DNA of 64,000 nt from positions 186,001-250,000 of the forward strand of contig CAJIYN010000002.1 of the NCBI GenBank assembly GCA_905181645.1, written 5' to 3'. The notes beneath the pieces are model-generated. The model searched no databases and was not told the origin of the DNA. It saw only the letters and a program-made list of their open reading frames with translations. This stretch comes from an uncultured SAR86 cluster bacterium. GTDB taxonomy: Bacteria; Pseudomonadota; Gammaproteobacteria; Magnimaribacterales; D2472. A program made the translations under genes and the position numbers. Below are positions 8,575 to 18,182 of this stretch, piece after piece (position 1 is the stretch's first letter; the number at the start of each line of letters is the position of its first letter).

Positions 8575-10795
8575 ATTTATCCAACCATTCCAAAGTTTCA
8601 TTAATCATTTGATTTCTTGGCAGAGGCCAATGACCAGCTTTGTAGACAACATATTTTTTATCTTCCTCAGGAGTACCTAAGCCATTATATAGAGCTTCTT
8701 GAGACTCAATAGGAATCAAGAAATCTTGTTCACCGTTGAGCATTAGAACTGGAGTTTTAACTCTATCTAAATAAAATATACCATCTGAATGTGGAGGGTA
8801 TGTTGGAGCAAAACCACCACTTAAAAAGACAGCAGATTTGAAGCGTTTCTCAGTTAGTAAGACTATAGGAGTAAAGATTGCTCCATAACTCATTCCGAGG
8901 TAATTTATTTTATCATTTGTAAAATCAGGTCTATCCTCTAAATAGTCTAATACCCTTCCTGTATCTACTCTCCAATTAACCATCATTTCTCTAAATTGTC
9001 TAAATTGGTCATCTGTAGTTGGCTGAGCAATAGAGGCATCAACCATTCTGTTAAGTGATCCTTTAAATGAATTCTAAATACACATCAATATCTGGTGGAT
9101 ATAAAAACACATTAACTGATAATTCTTGTTTCTCATCAATATCTGGTGGGTCAAATAACACATTAACTAACGCTTCTAATCATTTTTGCACTGGCGTTAG
9201 CTTCTTCTGCCTTACTAGACTCTGCAACCATTTTTTCTTTAATCCAGTCAGGATGCGTATCATCTACATATATAGTTTTAGGATTAAGATCTCTGCGCGA
9301 ATATGCAAATTGAGTTGTAAATAATTTATAAGCTTGATCATCTAATGGTTTAAAGAAGTCTGCAGATGGGGGTTGAGGTCTATTGATTGGACCTCCAAAT
9401 GGATTCATGTCAGCTGGATTTAATAAACGGACAGTTCTAAAGCCTGTTAAATTAGAGCGGTTAAATCTTGGCATTGGATTGGCTTGAAAACCAGTGTACT
9501 GAGGTTCACTTACTGCGCCACCTAAAGTCATACCCCTGCCACCAAAGATATTCCACACCCACTCTCTCACATTCCCAGTCATATCATAAGTCCCATAAGG
9601 CCCGATAGATTTAAAAGTACCAACTTCGACAACCTCGTCACCTTTATAATTACTTTGTGACAGCATTTCAGGAGCTAAGGGAGAAATCCACTCATCTGGT
9701 GGAAATGCTGCTTTTGCCCAATGAAAATATGGAGGCAAAATATTGCCCATGAATTTTGCATAAGCTTGAGCTTCATACCAGCTAATTCCTGTAACTGGTA
9801 AATTTTCTTCTCCTTCAGCATAATCTGATAACTCCCAATTGAGAGGTCCAGATCGTCCAGTTTGATCCTTCATGAGAACCAGGGCTTCTTCAAAAGTTAA
9901 ACTTACACCATCTTTGATAAAATCCATATCCTCCCAGTATCTTGGATTTGTATAGCCACCTGCATCTATAAATATCTTGAATTGCTCATTAGTGATCTCA
10001 TATTTATCTATAAAATAAGGACTCAATGTAAAAGGTTTTGTGCTTTCACCAGAAATAGCGGGAACAAATTGACCACCAGGAACATAGACCATTCCATTTG
10101 GGATGATATCTTTATTAACTAGTTCCATAGGCGCTACTTCAAAACCTAAATCAACAGGAAGATTTTTAAACAGTAGGCTGGGGTTATTAGAGCTTATATA
10201 TGCTGTTTCAAATCCATCTTTTTCTAATCTTAGTTGTACAGGTCCAACTGGAAGATTTTGAATACCTTTAGGGTCTGTACCTAAAAACTCCCATTCAAAA
10301 TCATTAGATGCATAAGGCTTCCAATAAACATCAACATTGTCTTGTTTAATATTAAAGTTAGCAGACCTGCTTAATTGATCATATGCTTCTTGAACATCTG
10401 ATATGAAGGGAAAAACTTGATTAATTTCACGAGCAATAATCCATGTTTTTGCATAATTATCATTATCAAAAGCTTTTTTTAATAATGTATTCTTAACAAC
10501 CTGAATAGCTTCACACTAACGCTTACGATGAGGCTATAACTACTCCAACTGAAATAAGTAATAATTTAGGGGTGCTGAAATGGGAAGAGATAATAATTGA
10601 TAAAAGAATAACCACCGGGAAACCGATAATACTGGCTAGGATTACACCTTGAACTAAGTTGTCACCTAGGTTAAATGGACCAGCCACAAGACTAATTACT
10701 TGAACAGTAATAAATGCAATAACTGCATAAGTGGATCCAGCTCTTACTGTTGGATGAGTTGTTAATTTATTCCATAAAGATATATTCTCAGACAT
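8561..10795 (-). CDS. Membrane-anchored SUMF1/formylglycine-enzyme-like domain plus alpha/beta hydrolase, disrupted
   Basis: One long gene read across a frameshift near 10515 and a foreign block at 9068-9180. Residues 1-90 contain two or three membrane helices (YAVIAFITVQVISLVAG, VILASIIGFPVVILLSIII). A spacer with a PEGA-like stretch follows, then a SUMF1/formylglycine-generating-type domain (NGMVYVPGGQF, YEITNEQF, PVTGISWYEAQAYAKF, YDMTGNVREWVWN). After this come IYVDDTHPDWIKEK and, past the block, an alpha/beta hydrolase with nucleophile GMSYGA and NGEQDFLIP and GHWPLP. The same kinase-less SUMF1-hydrolase order is known from marine gammaproteobacteria. Its substrate is unknown. About 60-80 residues of the hydrolase start appear to be missing at the block. 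Confidence 0.75.
9068..9180 (+). repeat. 51-bp direct repeat coding SISGG..NTLT units, inserted antisense in the SUMF1-hydrolase gene
   Basis: Two imperfect copies with a 51-bp (17-codon) period share CATCAATATCTGGTGG and AACACATTAACT. On the + strand they read as SISGGYKNTLTDNS and SISGGSNNTLTNAS, the style of repeat seen in trimeric adhesin heads and tail-fibre-like beta-helix proteins. On the - strand the host gene is stopped here (TAA just after the SUMF1 half) and resumes at about 9050 within the hydrolase domain. No start or end of a repeat protein is present, so this is a fragment of a foreign gene sitting where native sequence should be. Confidence 0.6.
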
Positions 10796-10899
10796 TATTT
10801 CCTATGTTTAATAAGCACTTATATGATTATATATAAATAGTCATTTTGAGCAAAATTGATAAAGATTAAATAATTATTGGTGGACCTTCTGGTTAAGAA

Positions 10900-11106
10900 T
10901 TGGAACCGCTTATATCCAAAATTCCTTTTCCTTCACAACTACTCAGAGAACAATACATGAAGGCAGATCTTAAAGAAACCATCTGTAATGAGTACGTGCA
11001 CGGCCATATCAATGACTTAGGGCAAAGAATCATGCCAGCCCTTGAAGACTTAATAACCAAGAACAAGGCCCCTGCTTCTAATGTCTACCGTATTTCCAGT
11101 AAGTAA
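10900..11106 (+). CDS. Small protein of unknown family (68 aa), possible degraded 5' end
   Basis: An open frame from a TTG at 10900 giving 68 residues, with conserved-looking, charged sequence (LEPLISKIPFPSQLLREQ, KADLKETICNEYVHGHIN, LITKNKAPASNVYRISSK). No known family is recognised. The frame extends upstream through GGPSG and a stop codon (TAA at 10894). A second, codon-aligned but stop-ridden copy lies at 12160-12260, beyond the alpha/beta hydrolase, and has the upstream part MIKKVYKLGGANGSKLEP. This suggests the intact protein begins Mxkk...GGxxGxxLEP and that the 5' end here is damaged. No clear ribosome binding site precedes the TTG. Confidence 0.4.
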   Translation: MEPLISKIPFPSQLLREQYMKADLKETICNEYVHGHINDLGQRIMPALEDLITKNKAPASNVYRISSK

Positions 11107-11133
11107 GAGGCGCCCCTAATTAATGCTATAGAT

Positions 11134-12129
11134 CTATTCATTTGATCTGGAGTTATTCAATTCGATATTTAAAAACTTAATAATATCGTTAGCAGTTCTT
11201 TTAGGGTCTTCATACATTGGTAAATGACCCGTGTCTAAATAAACCTTAACTTCTACATGTTTTATGTTCTTTTTAAAACTCTCAGAGCTTTCAACTGCGA
11301 TAATATTATCTTCTTTACCGTGTATTACTAAAGTTGGTGCAATAATTTTCTTGAATATCTCAGGCCCATAGATTCGATCTCTACTACCAAAGCCCATAGA
11401 AAGGATCGCTTTTCTTGAACCCTCAAGCAAGGTTAAATCATGAAATTGTCTAGCGTATTCTTTAGTGGCTAGCTCTTGATTAAAAACTGATGCTTTAAGT
11501 CCCTGCGTAGCAAAGAATCTAGGCGTGTAATACATAAGAATTTTTTTTATCACACTAGAACCCATCAATCTCCACACAATCGGTGAATTATCTTTTCTTT
11601 TTTCAAATCTATCTCTGTCTGCTTTTGTCATGACACCGCTTGAAGCCAATAATATTAAACCCTCAACCTTACTTGGGTATTCAATAGCATATCTCCAGGC
11701 CACTCCGCCTCCCATAGAGTTACCTGCTATAGAAAATTTATTTATACCTAAATAATTAGTTATAGAAGTAACAGTATCCATATAATTCTTTGTAGTGTAA
11801 TCGGCATTAGGTATAGCGCCTGTAAGCCCAAAACCGGGTAAATCTATGCTAACAAGCCTAAAATTATTAGCCAACAAAGGCACTAGTCTTTCAAAGTTTA
11901 ATAAAGAACCGTTAAAACCATGCAGTAATACAATTGCAGGTTTATCAGTCTTTCCTTCATCACGGAAATGAATTCTGGCTCCGTCAGGTAAATCAAGAAA
12001 CTGAGAGGCTCCGGTTGCGTATTTAGTCTCTAACTTTTCTCTTTGAATATCGAAGTAAATTCCTGTAAAGATTAAAATTCCTATGCTGAGAAATAAAAAT
12101 AAACTCGTGGTCTTTAAGACTTTTTTCAT
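11134..12129 (-). CDS. Alpha/beta hydrolase with N-terminal membrane anchor
   Basis: 331-residue alpha/beta-hydrolase-fold enzyme with an uncleaved-looking N-terminal hydrophobic segment (FLFLSIGILIFTGIYF), so probably a membrane-tethered periplasmic esterase/lipase-like hydrolase. HG motif LLHGFNGS at 69-74 (oxyanion hole), nucleophile Ser138 in GNSMGGG, acid Asp in IHGKEDNII near 276 and His in LDTGHLPMYED near 304 form the usual triad. It is intact. It stands alone, flanked on both sides by copies of a small unknown gene on the opposite strand. Substrate unknown; ester or epoxide hydrolysis are both possible. Confidence 0.88.
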   Translation of the reverse strand: MKKVLKTTSLFLFLSIGILIFTGIYFDIQREKLETKYATGASQFLDLPDGARIHFRDEGKTDKPAIVLLHGFNGSLLNFERLVPLLANNFRLVSIDLPGFGLTGAIPNADYTTKNYMDTVTSITNYLGINKFSIAGNSMGGGVAWRYAIEYPSKVEGLILLASSGVMTKADRDRFEKRKDNSPIVWRLMGSSVIKKILMYYTPRFFATQGLKASVFNQELATKEYARQFHDLTLLEGSRKAILSMGFGSRDRIYGPEIFKKIIAPTLVIHGKEDNIIAVESSESFKKNIKHVEVKVYLDTGHLPMYEDPKRTANDIIKFLNIELNNSRSNE

Positions 12130-12159
12130 GAACTAACTATACCTTTTTAACTAAATAAT

Positions 12160-12260
12160 ATGATTAAAAAAGTATACAAACTTGGTGGAGCTAATGGTTC
12201 AAAATTGGAACCAATTAATTCCTAAGTTCATTCTACTGCATAGGCTCTCTGAGGAGCGCT
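12160..12260 (+). pseudogene. Degenerate second copy of the 68-aa unknown gene
   Basis: From an ATG at 12160 the frame reads MIKKVYKLGGANGSKLEPINS and then stops. Past the stop, codon-by-codon alignment to 10903-10950 continues (shared TCC, CTC and several one-base-different codons) with further stops. GGTTC and GAACC around 12196-12212 form a 5-bp hairpin, and TGGTGGAGCTA resembles the reverse complement of a tRNA 3' end, but no tRNA fold exists. This is called a decayed paralogue, or a damaged sequence, of the gene at 10900-11106. Confidence 0.35.
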
Positions 12261-12305
12261 CGTATAGTCTATGAGATGAGGTGTTAAGTAGAAAAAGATC
12301 TAATT

Positions 12306-13172
12306 TTACGAGACTATTCTTTTGAAAGCATTGTCGTGCTTATCAATGAACTGATGTTTTAAGGCACCCAATACATGAGCGCCTAGAACAATGTAAAGTA
12401 AATATGGTAATAAATATTTATGCATGGCTCCCCAAACAATATAAACATCACTCTGCTCCCACAACGGCGGCAACTCCCACGCAAAGAAATAAGTGCCATA
12501 GCCGTGATAGCTAGTCATCACATAGCCAGTAACTGGAATGGCTAGCATCATAAAATACAGAGTAATGTGTGCGCCATGAGCAAGTTTTCTCTCTTTGTGC
12601 GTGAGTGAATCGGAAAGAGTTGGTCGTTTTGAAAAACGATTCCATGCCAACCTAAAGAGCACTAAAAGGAATACGCTGACACCTAAGGTTTTATGAACAA
12701 CATAATAAGCCACTCGATACTCTGTGCCTTCTGGAATCATAGAGGCAAAAATGCCCATTGGAATAAGGGCAAGAAATAGAATAGCAATGATCCAATGCAG
12801 CATGCGTGACACCCTTCCGTAACGGCCCGCTTCATTTGTTGATGCTAAGACAAGGGTATGATTGCTTTTGCTTTGGCCTCTAGCTATAAACAAAAGGAAT
12901 AGCCCTGATGAGAGCGCAATAATAGCTTGTGCCCATAGCAATGATGGCTTTGCAGAGTCTAATGGTGTTTGGTTAGGCTTAGGATTTTCTAACAAGCCAG
13001 AGCCAACCACAAAAAAGAAAAACCAAGCAGCAACAGCAAAACAGCCTAAAGCTGCAAGCAAAGTTCCAAAAACTCTCACTTTGGGAGCGCTATAATTTAA
13101 GGCCCATGCAGTTAGGATTGATGTAAGAATTATTGCAAATGCAACCCAGCTACCAGTATTTTCAATGTACAT
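12306..13172 (-). CDS. Cytochrome b561-family membrane protein with extra N-terminal helices
   Basis: 288-residue inner-membrane protein. The first about 100 residues hold three predicted helices without haem motifs. The C-terminal part is a cytochrome b561/b-type domain of four helices with histidines placed as haem ligands: SRMLHWIIAI, VVHKTLGVS, LAHGAHITLYF and AMHKYLLPY...GAHVLGALKHQF. Such proteins pass electrons between quinol and an acceptor, some as superoxide:quinone oxidoreductases. The gene is intact and reads slightly richer in G+C than its neighbours. It lies next to tRNA-Ala, so local transfer is conceivable but not shown. Confidence 0.88.
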   Translation of the reverse strand: MYIENTGSWVAFAIILTSILTAWALNYSAPKVRVFGTLLAALGCFAVAAWFFFFVVGSGLLENPKPNQTPLDSAKPSLLWAQAIIALSSGLFLLFIARGQSKSNHTLVLASTNEAGRYGRVSRMLHWIIAILFLALIPMGIFASMIPEGTEYRVAYYVVHKTLGVSVFLLVLFRLAWNRFSKRPTLSDSLTHKERKLAHGAHITLYFMMLAIPVTGYVMTSYHGYGTYFFAWELPPLWEQSDVYIVWGAMHKYLLPYLLYIVLGAHVLGALKHQFIDKHDNAFKRIVS

Positions 13173-13278
13173 CGTTTTCTTCCTTGTAAAGAGTATTGTC
13201 TGTTCGAATAAACATACCTTACAGCTTAGAGCGTACTTTAAGTCAAGCAGGTTGGTGGATATTTTTTGAAGGGGTGGA

Positions 13279-13354
13279 TGGTGGAGCTAGGCGGGATCGA
13301 ACCGCCGACCTCTTGCGTGCCACGCAAGCGCTCTCCCAGCTGAGCTATAGCCCC
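13279..13354 (-). tRNA. tRNA-Ala(GGC)
   Basis: A 76-nt cloverleaf on the minus strand. The acceptor GGGGCTA pairs with TAGCTCC (one G-T), the anticodon stem CTTGC/GCAAG encloses loop GTGGCAC with anticodon GGC, the T arm is GGCGG-TTCGATC-CCGCC, and CCA is encoded. The plus-strand reading of this gene gives a spurious peptide containing RRDRTADLL. Confidence 0.97.
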
Positions 13355-13421
13355 AAAGTTGATGAATTATATATCACCATTGTCCTATAAGACTATCAGA
13401 TACCCCGGCCATTTAAATCAT

Positions 13422-14316
13422 ATGAAATTTCTATTTAACGACCTCCATCTTAAAAAGAACAAAGATATTTTAGAAAAGCTTTTTGATAAAGATGTGAAAT
13501 CTATGCCTGTTTATGGAACTATAGCTTCTCAGGTCAGAAGCTATCTCATGACGCTTACAATAATTTTGCAATGCAATTTGGTGCCTTTGGTAAGGAACCT
13601 TTTCTAACAACAATGAAGACACAAATGCATATTGTTGAACTGAGAAGAAAAGCCACAGAAGAAGCTTCTCATTTTGGTGGTAGTTGGCATTCTGATTGGT
13701 CGTTTCAATCATCGCCCCCGTCTGCAACAATGCTGCATTCTAAGATTGTTCCACCATTTGGTGGAGACACATTATTTACAAATTCTGCTCTAGCTTATGA
13801 TGATCTATCTGCTGACCTTAAGGCTAAGGTTGAAGGTTTAAATGGAATCCATAGTGCAAAATTACCTTATGCTGATGATGGGTTTTATGCTCTTGAAGGC
13901 AAAGAAAGGACTATGAAGATAAAATCATCAAAGTCAGCTAACAAACAGCACCATCATCCTGTAGTCAGAGAACATAAGGATACTAAGCGAAAGTCTTTAT
14001 TTGTTAACCCTGTCTATACGGTTGGTATTGAAGGTATGACAGATATGGAGGCTTTTACTTTTTTATCTGAAATATTTGAAATAAAGTCTCCTGATAACCC
14101 ATCATCTATAGACATAAGTGGAAGGAAGATATGTTAATTATGTGGGATAACAGATCAGTTATGCATATGGCCGAAGGCGGTTATGATGGTTATGAAAGGC
14201 TAATGCATCGCATTACTATAGCCGGCGAATCTCCAATTAAATCTCTTTTAACTTTTAAATGTGGAAGGGGCGCTAAAAGCACCCCTTTTAAAAATTCAAT
14301 TACATTTAGTTCTTGA
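13422..14316 (+). CDS. TauD/TfdA-family Fe(II)/2-oxoglutarate dioxygenase, two frameshifts
   Basis: Non-haem iron, 2-oxoglutarate-dependent dioxygenase. The metal motif HxD is WHSDWSF and the distal His is in NRSVMHMAEGG, with the 2-oxoglutarate Arg in ERLMHRITI. The start is MKFLFNDLHLKKNKD at 13422, the frame breaks near 13545 (before AMQFGAFGKEP) and near 14130 (before MLIMWDNR), and the gene ends about 14250-14316. About 295 residues. The family includes taurine, 2,4-D and trimethyllysine/carnitine-type dioxygenases; the substrate is not readable here. It is followed by a terminator-like hairpin, beyond which a foreign IF-2 fragment begins. Confidence 0.8.
14267..14289 (+). terminator. 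Probable rho-independent terminator after the TauD-type gene
   Basis: GGGGCGC-TAAAA-GCACCCC followed by TTTT. The stem has one C-A mismatch on this strand, which becomes a G-T wobble on the other; an indel-prone consensus could explain it. Confidence 0.5.
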
Positions 14317-14543
14317 AAATCTCCAAGAGCAATTCTTCTTCCAATTTCATCTAGAGTAATATGTTTTGTAGTTCTAAGTCCTTGTTCACGTTGTAATTGC
14401 TGTCTTTTTGTTGCTATTTGCTTAATCTCTTTCTCATCATCAAGAATATTAAATATATCACCAGCACTAGCTGCACCATTCATACCAAGAACAGAAACAG
14501 GTCTTGATGGACCAGCCTCATCAACTAATTGGCCACGTGTTAG
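14299..14543 (-). other. Fragment of a Bacteroidota-type translation initiation factor IF-2 (infB)
   Basis: About 80 codons that do not belong to the adjoining TonB receptor: VDEAGPSRPVSVLGMNGA, GDIFNILDDEKEIKQIA, KRQQLQREQGLRTTKHIT and LDEIGRRIALGDFQELNVI. This is the end of the IF-2 G-domain/domain II linker region in the form typical of Bacteroidota. It starts where the receptor's NGVLT(P)RG motif should lead into its last strands, and stops abruptly at a TTTTAAAAGG microhomology beside the TauD terminator. No start or end of infB is present. It sits where the receptor C-terminus should be. Confidence 0.8.
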
Positions 14544-17142
14544 AACTCCATTACAGTACCATGACGAAGCGCCATATGCTGCAGCGTAAACATCTGTTGG
14601 ATGCTCACCAATACAACCATAGTATCTAGGAGATGTTACTGACATATTCATACCACCAACAAGATTATTTGCTAACATTTTTGAACCATTAGCTTTAAAA
14701 ATATGCTTTCTATGGTTAGGAAGTTTACCGTAACTACCATCAACTAAACCAGGCTGGTCAAAGTCTTGGGTAATACCAGCATCGTCCTGTCCATTATCTG
14801 ATTTAACAGTTCCTTCATAGTTACCGATAGTATCAGAATTAGTATAAGCAATTCTTAGAGCCCAATCACCGTCCCAAACTCTTTCAAGTTCTACAGTCAT
14901 ACCATCGTATTCACGAATTGGTTTTGGGTAATTAAGATCAGCTGCAGATAAAGTTACAAATTGATCAAATTCTGGAAGATATACATTCATATCATTTCCT
15001 GGGTTAGTAACAACATACTGATGGAAACCAGTAAATGCCGCACAACCTACTGGATCACCATTACCAGCTGCACACCATGCATTCACAGCAGCATCAATCG
15101 CAACATCTTCAATAGTTGTTGCTAGCTCTCTTTGAACGTAATAAGCGTTAAGGTCCCATCCAGCGAAAGCGCCAGATTCTAGTACTTGTGTATATCCGAT
15201 AATAGTCTCTTCACCATACATAGGCTTAAGATTAGCATCAGTTAAACTTCTTGTATCTGGAACTGAACCGTCACCAAATACTGATGTTTCACCACAATCT
15301 GTGTATCCAGCAGGAGCTCCGTCTTCTTGTTTGTACCATGTATGGATATAAGTTTCTCCACCAGCCATTCTAATATTAGTATTAGCGGCTATAGGTAAGT
15401 AGTATTCTCCAAATGAGTAGAATAATTTACTTGATCCATCACCAAAGACGTCATACGAAGCTCCAAATCTAAGTGCTTGTTGATCTTCTGTTTTAACAAA
15501 AGTAGCGCCGGCAGCGTTTTTGTTATCGTAAGTTGATCTTCTCAAGCCAATATTTAAGTTAAGTCTATCTGTAACATCCCAGCTATCTTGAATATAGAAA
15601 GCTTCTTGTTTTACTTCAAAGTTTCCACCACTTCTGTAGATTCTTAATCTTACAGTTTCGCCTGGATCAATCGCACCATTACCATTGTCATCATATCCAC
15701 GATAATAAACACCACCAGAGTATTCACTAGTATCAGAAGCAGTTAAGTCTTCATTTTCAATACCAAATCTTAAATGATGGTTACCAATATAGTAGTCAAC
15801 ATCAAATTTAAAAATTTCTCTTTCATCAGTACCTGATGAAACTATTCCCTGATGTTGCACAACCTAGCTCTAGTTAGTTGGATAAGGCCACCAGATACCC
15901 ATGGACATGCAGTCACCTGTACCAGCAGCTGTTCTTTCGTACGTCATTTGTACCTACAGTGTAGCTGCAGCAGTTAATCTGTCAGTTATAACAGCAGATA
16001 GTTTCCGATATCTCATTGTCTCCACCAACATTGTTGATAACTTGTTCCAATTTGCGCTCCATCTCTGTATGAATCAAAAGATAAGTTTTCACCCACTAGA
16101 GTCATCATTAAAGTATGTGTACTCTAAATGAATGTCTTCAGTGATGTAGAAATCTAGTTTAGCTCCAAAGAAATCTTCTTGAAAGGCAGCGTCAAACTGA
16201 GTTCCTGAAACGTTAGTATCAGAAGTTTGGTTATCTACTGGATTAGCTAAAATATAGAAGAAAGCTCTGTCAGGAATAATTGGACCACTTAATGAAACAT
16301 TATATTCCATGTAATCTCTTGTATCTTGATCATTTAAAGATGAATATGTATTAGGCTTATCATGATAGAAGCTATCAGGATAGTAACTTACGTTAACACC
16401 AGCTTTCCATTCGTTTGATCCACTTTTAGTAACTGCGTTAACCACACCACCAATAGCTTTACCAAATTCTGGCTTGATATCCACCAGTTTTAACTTCAAC
16501 AACATCATAAAATTCAAAAGGAACAGTAGATGAACCAGTAAAGTTTCTGAAGTTAGTAATGTTAAGACCATTTACTAGATATACATTTTCTGCAACAGAT
16601 GAACCACCAATAGAAGCTAAACTTCCAAAAGCTGAATCACCTGCAGATGTACCAGGTGCTAAAAGCACTAAACTAGTTAAAGATCTGTTAATAGGTATAT
16701 TTTTAATTAATTCATCAACATCAATAGAAATACCTGTTGTTGTTGAATTGAAATCAATTGCTTGTATCACACCAGCTGTTGTAACAATCTCTTCCATAGA
16801 ACCAGAATCACTCGCAAGTACAAAATTGTAACCTGAGTTACCCAGTGCGACTTGGACTGAATCAGCAAGAGAGCCATAACCGCTCGCAGACACTTCAACG
16901 TTGTACATACCAATTGCTAAAAGTGGAAATCTTACTGATCCATCTGCAGAAGAAACAGCACTTTTAGAAATGCCTGTATCCGCAGAAGTAACAGAGACAG
17001 ACGCCCCAGCAACAGCTGTACCCGATTGGTCTAATACAGAAGCTTCCAATGTTCCTGATGTAGCATCTTCAGCATTTGAAAATGATACAAAAAAGATCAA
17101 TGAAGCAGCTAGTAAACCTTTAAGATTTAAAAAATTACTCAT
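14544..17142 (-). CDS. TonB-dependent receptor with carboxypeptidase-regulatory-like N-domain (OAR type), frameshifted, C-terminus replaced
   Basis: Outer-membrane receptor of the OAR-like class. Signal peptide at 17142 (MSNFLNLKGLLAASLIFFVS), then a CarboxypepD-regulatory-like beta-sandwich (GTAVAGASVSVTSADTG), plug domain (VYLVNGLNITNF, PEFGKAIGGVVNAVTKSG), and a long barrel with WYCNGVLT near the end. Frames change near 16490, and the stretch 15860-16090 is badly garbled, but motifs such as ENLSFDSYRDGA and LTAAATLGTND can be read in alternate frames. The final part of the barrel is missing; an IF-2 fragment takes its place at 14543. OAR-type receptors often import peptides or glycans; the substrate here is unknown. 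Confidence 0.85.
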
Positions 17143-17397
17143 TATATAATTACCCCTTATATAGTTTTAAATAGCACTAAGCCGAAGCAAAATGCACGTA
17201 AGTCTATAGTAGATCACTAAAATCGTTACATACACACATGTTGATATTTAAGAAATAAAAATATAGGTAGAGAGCATGTCTATAGGTATTAATTTCAATA
17301 AAGTAAGAATTAAAAATCAAAATTAAAAAAATAAAACTATCTATTTATAAATTCAATATAATGTAGTTATAGCAATTTAATAATAGGTTAGATAAAT

Positions 17398-18170
17398 ATG
17401 TTACTAAAGGGAAAGAGAATTTTAATTTCTGGGCTTGCAAATAAGTACTCTATTGCTGCTGGCATTGCACGTGCCATGCATAGAGAAGGAGCTGAGCTAG
17501 CTTTTACTTATCAAAATGAAAGGTTGCTCAAAAACCTCAAACCTATAGCTGAAGAGCTTAATTCAAATATATTAATTGAAAGTGATGTTAGCTCTGATGA
17601 GTCTATTGAACAGTCATTTATAGAGCTTAAAAAATCTTGGGATAACTTTGATGGCTTTGTTCACTCTATTGGGTATGCTCCAGCTGATCAGCTTGAAGGT
17701 AATTTTGTTGATGTGACAACTAGGGAAGGTTTTAAGATTGCTCATGATATTAGTTCTTATAGTTTTACTGCATTAGCCAAAGCTGCAAAGCCGATGCTTA
17801 ATGATGGCTCTGCCCTTCTTACCCTAACTTATCTAGGCGCTGTCCAAACAATGCCTAACTATAATGTTATGGGTTTAGCAAAAGCTAGCTTAGAAGCTAA
17901 TACAAGATTTCTTGCAGCTGATGAAGTAGTTAGAAGAAAAGAAGCCAAGAAAGCAGCTGGAGCATAGTAATGAGTATTAAGAATATATCAAGAATAAGAA
18001 GAGCTACGAAAACTAGAATGAAAATTAGAGAACAAGAATCACCAAGATTGACAGTTCATAGATCATCTAAGCATTTTTATGCTCAGATCTTCGATAGTCT
18101 TGGAACTAAGGTTATAGCTTCAGCTTCTACTAAAGCTGCAATGCCTCTTTATGAAAAAACTGAAGAGTAG
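17398..18170 (+). CDS. fabI: Enoyl-[acyl-carrier-protein] reductase (NADH), middle replaced by ribosomal-protein sequence
   Basis: Short-chain dehydrogenase that performs the last reduction in fatty-acid elongation. Residues 1-175 are a good Fab[11 protein letters not shown] (NADH loop), IGYAP, catalytic Tyr145/Tyr155 and Lys162 in [20 protein letters not shown]. After LAAD the frame runs into rplF and rplR sequence (17923-18135). The last codons, [11 protein letters not shown], match the position of the usual FabI tail (SIAAM...). From start to that tail is 773 bp, about the normal gene size of 257-262 codons, so the block replaced native codons nearly length for length. The Rossmann C-terminal region and the cofactor tail (HVDGG) are lost in this sequence. 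Confidence 0.85.
17923..18135 (+). other. rplF 3' end plus rplR 5' part (ribosomal proteins L6-L18) embedded in fabI
   Basis: [15 protein letters not shown] with a stop at 17965 is the C-terminus of ribosomal protein L6. One base later an ATG opens [35 protein letters not shown] and KVIASAST, the first half of L18. The L6-L18 order and spacing are those of the spc operon. Neither gene is complete, and both ends abut fabI sequence. The origin looks gammaproteobacterial, but this cannot be settled by eye. Confidence 0.85.
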
Positions 18171-18182
18171 CTTATTTGTAAG

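Noticed and set aside
12181-12215. tmRNA or tRNA 3' end (TGGTGGAGCTA, hairpin GGTTC/GAACC), possible attachment site
   Set aside because: No cloverleaf or tmRNA body follows, the T loop does not fit, and the sequence is codon-aligned with the copy at 10877, so it is coding-like decay.
13196-13390. 64-residue plus-strand peptide containing GARRDRTADLL
   Set aside because: It is the antisense reading of tRNA-Ala, a well-known spurious peptide.
14190-14540. Unusual C-terminal extension of the TonB receptor
   Set aside because: The extension is IF-2 sequence followed by antisense of the TauD-type gene.
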